From assembly GCA_036562265.1 (NCBI GenBank), contig DATCKS010000292.1, positions 1 to 7,110 of the forward strand: a DNA stretch of 7,110 bases, read 5' to 3'. The position numbers were made by a program, and so were the translations under genes. Under the pieces are notes generated by a model. The model saw only the letters and a list, made by a program, of their open reading frames with translations. It was not told where the DNA came from and did no database searches. Of this stretch, positions 1-4,769 are shown in pieces (positions within the stretch are counted from its first letter, which is position 1; every line of letters begins with the position of its first letter). Origin of the DNA: DASVDK01 sp036562265 [NCBI: Thermodesulfobacteriota bacterium] (GTDB taxonomy: Bacteria; DASVDK01).

Positions 1-335
1 GCGAACCGGCCATGCCTGAGCCCGTACGCCGCGTAGGCCCGGCCGGTCGGGTCGGCGAAGAGCGGAAAGCCTGGCCGAAAGGCCGACTCGGCCCGCGCCG
101 TCCGGGCGGCGTCGGCGGGACCGACGGCCGCCAGCCGGACGCGCCGCCGCTCAAAGTCGCCGCGCCGCGCCCGCAGCTCGCCGAGCTGCTCCTTGCAGAA
201 CGTTCAGCCGTAGTGCCTGAGGAAGACGAGCGCGGCGGCGTGGCCCTCCCAGAGGCTGGCCAGGTGCACCTCGCCTCCCGACGTGTCGAGCACCACCGCG
301 TCCGGCGCGCGGTCGCGCACCGCAAGCTCGCTCAT
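1..335 (-). CDS. Peroxiredoxin-like (AhpC/TSA superfamily) selenoprotein, UxxC active site; 3' end beyond left edge
   Basis: Thioredoxin-fold peroxiredoxin-like protein, expected to reduce peroxides or act as a cytosolic thiol/selenol oxidoreductase. ATG at 335 follows a GAGGGGG ribosome site by 4 bases. Residues 1-43 carry the family N-terminus (DRAPD at 8-12, then LVFLRHYG at 36-43). Codon 44 is TGA, and the frame continues open for 67 further codons to the window edge with TFCKEQLGEL, then AAVGPAD and FPLFADPTGRAYAAYGL. These blocks appear in the same order in Cys-type relatives, whose active site reads FLRHFGCPFCREQ; that pattern is recalled, not searched. The TGA replaces the first Cys, giving U44-T-F-C47. 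About 91 % of the codons after the TGA end in G or C, as in neighbouring genes, so that part is still under coding selection. The visible 111 residues suggest some 60-80 more lie outside. It follows the amidohydrolase by 22 bases, probably in one operon. Alternatives are a Cys-to-stop mutation (TGC to TGA) or a sequencing error. No signal peptide is seen. Confidence 0.85.
173..189 (-). promoter_or_regulatory. Candidate bacterial SECIS stem-loop
   Basis: In the mRNA, GCAGCUC (189-183) pairs perfectly with GAGCUGC (179-173), closing a GGC apical loop (182-180). Exactly 21 bases separate the UGA from the loop. Known bacterial SECIS elements lie within the coding region just after the UGA, with a small apical loop about 16-37 bases downstream and a G among its first two loop bases; this one meets each point. 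The next outward positions (A190 and G172 in the RNA) do not pair, and no clear lower stem is seen. GC-rich coding sequence can form such stems by chance, so the hairpin supports the Sec call but does not prove it. Confidence 0.6.
204..206 (-). other. In-frame TGA read as selenocysteine (Sec44)
   Basis: On the minus strand the codons read CAC TAC GGC TGA ACG TTC TGC. The TGA lies in the middle of a conserved redox-active loop, at the position of the resolving/peroxidatic Cys pair, three residues before a retained Cys. Conserved family sequence is present in the same frame on both sides, so neither a frameshift nor a real gene end explains it. Decoding as Sec is inferred from the motif and the following hairpin; the selA/selB/selC/selD machinery is not in this window. 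Confidence 0.8.
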
Positions 336-339
336 CGAG

Positions 340-346
340 CCCCCTC
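340..346 (-). promoter_or_regulatory. Ribosome binding site of the seleno-peroxiredoxin gene
   Basis: GAGGGGG on the minus strand, 4 bases before the ATG at 335. It fixes the start at a point where the protein begins with the usual short family N-terminus. It lies in the 22-base gap after the amidohydrolase stop. Confidence 0.6.
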
Positions 347-357
347 GTAAGGCCGCC

Positions 358-1194
358 TCACGCGACGCCGGCCGCGGCGAGCAGGCGCGCGGCGTTGTCG
401 TGAAAGATCGCCCGGTAGGCGTCGTCCGACAACCCGAGCGCGAGCAGCCCGTCGCGCTCCTCGCCGTAGGCGTACGGGATGTTGGGCCAGTCGGTGCCGT
501 AGAGGATCCGGTCGGCGTAGGCCGCCACCACCGAGCGGTCGATGCGGCTCCCGAACGGGGAGCTGGCGGCGAACGCCATGGTCGTGTCGAGCGACAGCGA
601 CGGGTGGCGGTCGAGGAGCGGCAGGAACTCGGCCGTTTCGTAGAGGCCCATGTGCGCCACGACGACGTTGAGCCCGGGAAGGGCGGCGAGCAGGCGCTCC
701 ACGCCGGCCGCACTCGACGTGAACGCGTTCCCTCCGAACGGCCCCGTTCCGGCATGCATGAGGACGAACCGGCCTCGCTCGCGCACGAGGTCGTAGGCCG
801 CGCGCATGCGCGGGTCGTCGGGATGGGTGCGCTGGACCTCGCAGTGGACCTTGAGCCCGGCCATGCCGAGGTCGTCGAGGGCGCGACGGACCTCCGCGAC
901 GAGGTCCGGATCGTCGGGATGGACGGTGGCGAGCGGCACCGCGCCGGGATGCCGGTCGGCGAAGGCCCGCAGCCAGTCGTTCAGCTCGCGCGCCATGCCC
1001 GGTCGATGGGCGTAGGACGCGACGACGTGGCGGACGACCCCCTCGGCCGCGAGCGTTGCGGCGTAGCTCGCCTCGTCCGACGGATGCTCGATCCGCCAGT
1101 TCGTCTCGCGGGCGAACCACTCCCGGATCGCCCGGAAGAGCCGCGGCGGGTGAAAGTGCGTGTGGCAGTCGATGGCCGGCCGGAAGAGGTCCAC
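358..1194 (-). CDS. Amidohydrolase-2 family metal-dependent TIM-barrel hydrolase/decarboxylase
   Basis: A 278-residue cytosolic TIM-barrel enzyme of the amidohydrolase superfamily (Amidohydro_2, PF04909 type), which holds metal-dependent hydrolases and non-oxidative decarboxylases such as ACMSD and gamma-resorcylate decarboxylase. Barrel landmarks appear in order: the metal-binding DCHTHFH at 9-15 (H11, H13), GLKVHCE at 113-119, LMHAG at 145-149 (H147), VVAHMG at 178-183 (H181) and the catalytic-Asp motif YGTDWP at 232-237 (D235). Length is usual for the family and no segment is missing. The GTG start at 1194 has a purine-rich AAGGGAAGAGG upstream and puts the HxH motif near the N-terminus as in relatives. 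It is the first gene of a leftward unit with the seleno-peroxiredoxin and diverges from the aldehyde dehydrogenase across 48 bases. The substrate cannot be read from the sequence. Confidence 0.92.
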   Translation of the reverse strand: MDLFRPAIDCHTHFHPPRLFRAIREWFARETNWRIEHPSDEASYAATLAAEGVVRHVVASYAHRPGMARELNDWLRAFADRHPGAVPLATVHPDDPDLVAEVRRALDDLGMAGLKVHCEVQRTHPDDPRMRAAYDLVRERGRFVLMHAGTGPFGGNAFTSSAAGVERLLAALPGLNVVVAHMGLYETAEFLPLLDRHPSLSLDTTMAFAASSPFGSRIDRSVVAAYADRILYGTDWPNIPYAYGEERDGLLALGLSDDAYRAIFHDNAARLLAAAGVA

Positions 1195-1242
1195 GCCTCT
1201 TCCCTTCTACTCCAATCGGCACGGAGTTGCCAGGAGGGCCCC
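1195..1242. promoter_or_regulatory. Short divergent intergenic region, presumed shared control region
   Basis: Only 48 bases separate the GTG of the amidohydrolase from the ATG of the aldehyde dehydrogenase, so any promoters for both directions must overlap each other or the opposite gene. It holds both ribosome sites and a small inverted repeat, ACTCC (1209-1213) with GGAGT (1223-1227). I cannot identify convincing -35/-10 boxes in either direction. Confidence 0.3.
1232..1238 (+). promoter_or_regulatory. Ribosome binding site of the aldehyde dehydrogenase
   Basis: AGGAGGG, a near-perfect Shine-Dalgarno sequence 4 bases before the ATG at 1243. It decides the start: the same frame is open far upstream, antisense to the amidohydrolase, but family similarity begins at this ATG. 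Confidence 0.8.
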
Positions 1243-2640
1243 ATGACGATCCGCTCCATCAACCCGGCGACCGGCGAGACGCTCCGGACCTTCGAGCCGC
1301 CGACCGACCGCCAGGTGGACGACGCCGTCGGCCGGGCGGCGGCCGCCTTCCGCGACTGGCGCCGGACCCCCTTTGCCGAGCGGTCCCGGTTGATGCTGCA
1401 GGTCGCCGCCCGCCTCGAGGAAGACCCCGAGTACCCCCGGCTCATGACGCTCGAGATGGGCAAGACGATCGCGGCGGCGCGCGCGGAGGTGGCCAAGTGC
1501 GCGACCGCGTGCCGGTACTACGCGGAGCACGCGGCGCGCTTCCTCGCGGACGAGACGGTCGAGACCGGCGCGGCCGCGAGCTTCGTCCGCTACCAGCCGA
1601 TCGGGCCGGTCCTCGCCGTGATGCCGTGGAACTTCCCCTTCTGGCAGGTGATCCGCTTCGCCGCGCCGGCGCTCATGGCCGGCAACGTCGGCCTCCTCAA
1701 GCACGCCTCCAACGTCCCGCAGTGCGCGCTCGCCCTTGAGGACCTCTTCCGGAAGGCCGGCTTCCCGGAGGGGGTGTTCACGACGCTCCTCGTCGGCGCG
1801 GAGGGAGTGGCGCGGGTCCTCGACGATCCACGTGTCGCCGCCGCGACGCTCACGGGGAGCGAGGGAGCGGGACGGGAGGTGGCGAGCCGGGCCGGCCGGA
1901 ACATCAAGAAGACCGTCCTCGAACTCGGCGGCAGCGATCCCTTCGTCGTCCTGCCGAGCGCCGATCTCGACGCGGCCGTCGCGACGGCGGTCGAGGCCCG
2001 CACGATCAACAACGGCCAGTCGTGCATCGCCGCCAAGCGGTTCATCGTGCACGAGGAGGTCGCGGCGCGCTTCACGGACGCCTTCGTCGCCCGCATGGAA
2101 GGCCTCCGGATCGGCGATCCGATGGCGGAGACGACCGACGTGGGCCCCCTCGCCACCGCCGCCGTCCGCGACGGCCTCGACCGGCAGGTTCGCGAGTCGG
2201 TCGCGGCCGGCGCGCGCGTCCTCACCGGCGGCCGCGCCCTCCCCGATCGCGGCTTCTACTACTCACCGACGGTGCTCGCCGACGTCGCCGAGTCGGCGCC
2301 CGCCTTCCGCGAGGAGCTGTTCGGTCCGGTCGCGTCGCTCTTCGTGGTGAAGGACACGGATCAGGCCATCCGGCTCGCCAACGCCACGACGTTCGGCCTC
2401 GGCTCGAGCGTCTGGACCACCGATCCCGCGGAGCAGGCGCGCCTCGTCGACGAGATCGAGGCGGGGCAGGTGTTCGTGAACGCGATGGTCGCCTCCGACC
2501 CGCGCCTCCCCTTCGGCGGTGTCAAGCGCTCCGGCTACGGCCGCGAGCTCGCCTGGCACGGCATCCGGGAGTTCGTGAACGCCAAGACCGTCTGGGTCGC
2601 CGGCCGATCGGGCGAGCGCCGCGAGGCGCGGACGGAGTAG
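1243..2640 (+). CDS. NAD(P)-dependent aldehyde dehydrogenase, succinate-semialdehyde dehydrogenase type
   Basis: A 465-residue ALDH-superfamily enzyme that oxidises an aldehyde to the acid with NAD(P)+, most likely in the cytosol. The N-terminal SINPATGE, the MPWNFPFWQ block (127-135) and the short length resemble the Sad/YneI group of succinate-semialdehyde dehydrogenases. All key residues are present: N130 of the oxyanion hole, K153 in LLKHASN for cofactor binding, TGS at 204-206, general base E227 in ELGG, catalytic nucleophile C261 in NNGQSCIAAKR, and EELFGP at 357-362. The C-terminus has the family PFGGVKRSGYGRE (423-435), followed by a short charged tail. It diverges from the amidohydrolase, and a 109-base gap separates it from the next gene, so it may be transcribed alone. 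Exact substrate is inferred: succinate semialdehyde is most likely, other short semialdehydes are possible. Confidence 0.95.
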   Translation: MTIRSINPATGETLRTFEPPTDRQVDDAVGRAAAAFRDWRRTPFAERSRLMLQVAARLEEDPEYPRLMTLEMGKTIAAARAEVAKCATACRYYAEHAARFLADETVETGAAASFVRYQPIGPVLAVMPWNFPFWQVIRFAAPALMAGNVGLLKHASNVPQCALALEDLFRKAGFPEGVFTTLLVGAEGVARVLDDPRVAAATLTGSEGAGREVASRAGRNIKKTVLELGGSDPFVVLPSADLDAAVATAVEARTINNGQSCIAAKRFIVHEEVAARFTDAFVARMEGLRIGDPMAETTDVGPLATAAVRDGLDRQVRESVAAGARVLTGGRALPDRGFYYSPTVLADVAESAPAFREELFGPVASLFVVKDTDQAIRLANATTFGLGSSVWTTDPAEQARLVDEIEAGQVFVNAMVASDPRLPFGGVKRSGYGRELAWHGIREFVNAKTVWVAGRSGERREARTE

Positions 2641-2655
2641 ACCGGTTGCCCTCGA

Positions 2656-2697
2656 CACGGACGTCCGGGCGGCGCGGCGGTACGCTCGGCGTCCGTG
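2656..2697. repeat. Inverted repeat / potential hairpin in the gap after the aldehyde dehydrogenase
   Basis: CACGGACG (2656-2663) is exactly complementary to CGTCCGTG (2690-2697). A T-G wobble and one C-G pair extend the stem to 10, with a 22-base GC-rich loop. It lies 15 bases after the ALDH stop. There is no T-run after it, so it is not a classical intrinsic terminator; it could be a weak or factor-assisted terminator, an operator, or chance in GC-rich DNA. The rest of the 109-base gap (2641-2749) shows nothing else I can name. Confidence 0.35.
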
Positions 2698-2736
2698 GCC
2701 GCGGGCGAGCCTCCTTTCGCCCACGAGCCCTGACCC

Positions 2737-2741
2737 GGAGG
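2737..2741 (+). promoter_or_regulatory. Ribosome binding site of the DMT-family membrane protein
   Basis: GGAGG, 8 bases before a GTG at 2750. It supports the GTG start, which places a hydrophobic helix directly at the N-terminus as in this family. Confidence 0.6.
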
Positions 2742-2749
2742 TCCAAGAC

Positions 2750-3193
2750 GTGGCGTACGCCCTCTTCGTGCTCGTGGCGCTCGTCGCCGGCGCCGGTCTG
2801 CCGCTCCAGTCGGGCATCAACGCGCAGCTCGTCCGCTTCGTCGGGCACCCGGTGCTCGCCGCCCTCGTGTCGTTCCTCGTCGGGACGGCGGCGCTGGCCG
2901 CCTACGCGGCGGCGAGCCGGCTGCCGGTCTCGCTGGCCAGGCTCGCCGAGGCGCCGCTCTGGGCGTGGACGGGCGGCTTCATCGGGGCGGCCTTCGTTGC
3001 CGTCGCGGCGGCCCTCGCCCCCAGGCTCGGCGCAACGTTCTTCGTGGGGGTGGTGGTCGCGGGCCAGATGATCGCCTCGCTCGTCCTCGACCACTTCGGT
3101 CTCGTCGGCTTCCCGCGCTACCCGTTGAGCCCGGCGAGGCTCCTCGGGGCCGCCCTCGTCGTCCTCGGCGTGGCCCTGCTCAGGCGCGTCTGA
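2750..3193 (+). CDS. DMT-family (DUF606/YdcZ-like) inner-membrane protein, half-size transporter
   Basis: A 147-residue integral membrane protein of the DUF606 (PF04657) branch of the drug/metabolite transporter superfamily. The signature near the N-terminus, GAGLPLQSGINAQL at about 14-27, matches the conserved P-x-Q-x-x-INA pattern of that family as I recall it. Five hydrophobic helices are visible at roughly 3-23, 35-55, 70-90, 96-116 and 128-145, half the ten of a full DMT transporter, so it probably works as a dimer; about 150 residues is normal for this group. The conserved helix-four region contains GATFFVGVVVAGQMIASLVLDHFG at 94-117. The substrate is unknown. It starts with GTG, 109 bases after the aldehyde dehydrogenase and 38 bases before the secreted DUF6152-type gene. 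Confidence 0.88.
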   Translation: MAYALFVLVALVAGAGLPLQSGINAQLVRFVGHPVLAALVSFLVGTAALAAYAAASRLPVSLARLAEAPLWAWTGGFIGAAFVAVAAALAPRLGATFFVGVVVAGQMIASLVLDHFGLVGFPRYPLSPARLLGAALVVLGVALLRRV

Positions 3194-3217
3194 CGCCGGC
3201 GTGGCATCATGACCCTC

Positions 3218-3225
3218 GGAGGTGA
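3218..3225 (+). promoter_or_regulatory. Ribosome binding site of the DUF6152-type gene
   Basis: GGAGGTGA, a full-length match to the 16S anti-Shine-Dalgarno, 6 bases before the ATG at 3232. It is the strongest ribosome site in the window and suggests efficient translation of the secreted protein. Confidence 0.75.
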
Positions 3226-3231
3226 GACGAC

Positions 3232-3591
3232 ATGACCCGGAGGACGCGCACCCTGGCCGTGCTCGCCGCGGCCGTCCTGGCGGGGCCGGCCGGCGCCCTA
3301 GCCCATCACGGCTGGAGCGGCTACGACGACAGCCGCACCCTCACGCTCGAAGGCACGATCCGCGAGTCGGGCTACGAGCACCCGCACGGGTTCGTCCGCC
3401 TCGAGACGCCCGAGAAGACCTGGCTCGTCGTCCTCGCGCCCCCCTCGCGCATGGAGCGCCGGGGGCTCCCGCGCGAGGCGCTCGCCGTCGGCACCTCCGC
3501 CGTCGTGGTGGGGTACCCGAGCCGCCGGGACCCGGACGAGATGCGGGCCGAGCGGATCACGATCGGCGGCAAGACGACGGAGCTGCGCTGA
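3232..3591 (+). CDS. Secreted DUF6152-type protein with predicted N-terminal His-His after signal cleavage
   Basis: A 119-residue small exported protein. Residues 1-24 form a typical Sec signal: basic MTRRTR, a hydrophobic core, then the cleavage box ALA at 22-24. Cleavage there leaves a mature protein starting H25-H26-G-W-S. The rest reads as a short beta-rich OB-like domain: LTLEGTIRESGYEHPHGFV (37-55), a W/L-rich strand, then a polar LPREALAVGTSAVVVGYPS (79-97). The AHH start, the later (N/H)PH motif (H50-P-H52) and the length match my recollection of DUF6152, a widespread bacterial family without known function. An N-terminal His followed by further His residues is a plausible copper site, as in CopC, but that is inference. 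Its stop is one base from the GTG of the next gene, a membrane protein, so they are almost certainly co-expressed. Confidence 0.85.
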   Translation: MTRRTRTLAVLAAAVLAGPAGALAHHGWSGYDDSRTLTLEGTIRESGYEHPHGFVRLETPEKTWLVVLAPPSRMERRGLPREALAVGTSAVVVGYPSRRDPDEMRAERITIGGKTTELR

Positions 3592-3592
3592 C

Positions 3593-4087
3593 GTGCACGA
3601 GCCGGTCGGCCCGGCGCTGCTCGTGTGGCTCGAGACAACGGCCGTCGCCGCCGCCATGCGGCAGTGGCTCTGGCTCTACCCGACGGTCGAGGTGGTGCAC
3701 ATCCTCGGGCTGGCCGCGCTGGTGGGAGGGGCCGTGCTCTTCGACCTCCGGCTCCTCGGCGTCGCCCGCGCGCTGCCGGTGACCCGGCTCGCGCGGCTGC
3801 TCCTCGGCGCGGCGCGGTGGAGTCTCGTCCTGATCGTCCCGTCGGGCCTCTTGATGTTCGCGGCCCATGCGACGGAGATGTGGGACAACCCGGCCTTCCG
3901 CGCGAAGCTCGTCCTCATCGCGGCCGCCGGGGCGAACGCCTGGGCGTTCCATCGCTTCACGATGCCCGGGGCGGCCGCCTGGGACGCCGGCGCGCCGACG
4001 CCGCCCGCGGCGCGCGCGGCGGGGCTCGCCTCGCTCGTCCTCTGGATCGGCGTCGTAACCTGCGGGCGGCTGCTCGCCTACCTGTGA
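3593..4087 (+). CDS. DUF6644-type four-helix membrane protein
   Basis: A 164-residue inner-membrane protein of unknown function. Four hydrophobic helices are seen at about 31-56, 73-91, 104-122 and 142-163, preceded by an amphipathic N-terminal stretch. The pattern WLETTAVAAAMRQ followed by LYPTVEVVHILGL (H36 in helix 1) and FDLRLLG resembles DUF6644 as I remember it. H92 at the end of helix 2 and H120 at the end of helix 3 are further candidate metal or heme ligands, giving a layout reminiscent of small cytochrome-b561- or CopD-like proteins. I chose the GTG at 3593, one base after the preceding stop, because family similarity begins at about residue 9; the next Met is codon 22, inside the conserved block. 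It is translationally coupled to the DUF6152-type gene, and rpiA follows after 7 bases. Function remains open. Confidence 0.85.
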   Translation: MHEPVGPALLVWLETTAVAAAMRQWLWLYPTVEVVHILGLAALVGGAVLFDLRLLGVARALPVTRLARLLLGAARWSLVLIVPSGLLMFAAHATEMWDNPAFRAKLVLIAAAGANAWAFHRFTMPGAAAWDAGAPTPPAARAAGLASLVLWIGVVTCGRLLAYL

Positions 4088-4090
4088 GGA
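4086..4090 (+). promoter_or_regulatory. Ribosome binding site of rpiA
   Basis: GAGGA, 4 bases before the ATG at 4095. It overlaps the TGA stop of the upstream membrane-protein gene, which suggests coupled translation. Confidence 0.5.
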
Positions 4091-4094
4091 ACCC

Positions 4095-4769
4095 ATGACC
4101 TCGGTGTTCGACGCGTTGGGAGCGAAGGCGGCGGCGATGGTGCCCGACGGCGCGGTGGTGGGGCTCGGCTCCGGCCGCGCGGCGGAGGCGTTCCTGCGCG
4201 CGCTGGCCGAACGGGTCCGGTCGGGGCTCGGCGTGCGCGGCGTCGCGACGTCGAACGCCACCGCGCAGCTCGCCGAGCGGCTCGGCATTCCGCTCGTGCC
4301 GCTCCCGGACGAGCCGCTCGCCCTGACCGTGGACGGCGCCGACGAGGTCGACCCGCGCCTCGACCTGATCAAGGGCTACGGCGGGGCGCTCGTGCGCGAA
4401 CGGATCGTCGCGGCCGCCTCGCGGCAGCAGGTGATCCTCGTGGGCGAGGAGAAGCTCGTCCCTGTGCTCGGCACCCGCGGCCGCCTGCCGATCGAGGTGA
4501 TCCCCATGGCGGTGCCGCTCGTGCGCCGCCGCCTCGAGGCGCTGGGGCTCCTCACATCGCTCAGGCGCGGCGCCGACGGCCGCGACTACGTCACCGACAA
4601 CGGCGGCCGGATCCTCGACGCGACCATCGGCCCCCTGTCAGACCCGCGCGGACTCGATCAGGCGATCCGCGCCGTCCCCGGCGTCGTCGACACCGGCCTC
4701 TTCCTCGGCACGGCCGACCTCGTCCTCGTCGGGAGCCCGGGCGGCATCCGCGAACTCAGGCGCGCCTGA
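4095..4769 (+). CDS. rpiA: Ribose-5-phosphate isomerase A
   Basis: A 224-residue cytosolic enzyme interconverting ribose 5-phosphate and ribulose 5-phosphate in the non-oxidative pentose phosphate pathway. Visible landmarks are the phosphate-binding loop GLGSGRAAEAF (23-33), TVDGADEVDP (78-87), the IKGYGGALVRERI block (92-104), VTDNGG (166-171) and the terminal VDTGLFLG (198-205). By alignment from memory with E. coli RpiA (D81, D84, K94, E103), the catalytic set is D80, D83, K93 and E102, all present. Two loops differ from the E. coli forms: GSGRA instead of GTGST, and KGYGGAL instead of KGGGAAL. Both keep the glycines, and I believe such variants occur in other phyla. Length is normal. It closes the rightward gene cluster, 7 bases after the DUF6644-type gene, and its last 14 bases overlap the end of the convergent aminotransferase. 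Confidence 0.95.
   Translation: MTSVFDALGAKAAAMVPDGAVVGLGSGRAAEAFLRALAERVRSGLGVRGVATSNATAQLAERLGIPLVPLPDEPLALTVDGADEVDPRLDLIKGYGGALVRERIVAAASRQQVILVGEEKLVPVLGTRGRLPIEVIPMAVPLVRRRLEALGLLTSLRRGADGRDYVTDNGGRILDATIGPLSDPRGLDQAIRAVPGVVDTGLFLGTADLVLVGSPGGIRELRRA
4756..4769. repeat. Perfect 14-base palindrome forming the convergent stop-codon overlap
   Basis: TCAGGCGCGCCTGA equals its own reverse complement. It is exactly the overlap between the end of rpiA and the end of the aminotransferase gene: each strand reads AGG CGC GCC TGA, although rpiA and the aminotransferase keep different codons before it. The bases outside (C4755, A4770) do not extend the symmetry. With no loop and no T-run it is not an intrinsic terminator. 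Confidence 0.9.

Noticed and set aside
12-350. Plus-strand open frame covering the seleno-peroxiredoxin
   Set aside because: Arg/Pro/Ala-rich low-complexity translation without family similarity, and it is antisense to a clearly recognisable protein.
204-755. Minus-strand open frame ending at the TGA at 204, which could be taken as a gene with a real stop there
   Set aside because: Its first part is an out-of-frame reading of the amidohydrolase; only the last 43 codons are the true peroxiredoxin start, which has its own ATG and ribosome site.
1209-1227. ACTCC/GGAGT inverted repeat in the divergent intergenic region as an operator
   Set aside because: Only five pairs with a 9-base spacer; expected by chance, and no regulator gene lies nearby.
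283-1242. Long upstream extension of the aldehyde dehydrogenase frame
   Set aside because: It is antisense to the amidohydrolase, has no ALDH-family similarity, and a strong ribosome site directly precedes the ATG at 1243. Open frames on the opposite strand are common at this GC content.
3179-4764. CTCAGGCGCG recurring near the ends of the DMT gene (3179) and rpiA (4755), as a dispersed repeat
   Set aside because: Explained by the common codons for Leu-Arg-Arg; no longer shared sequence surrounds the copies.
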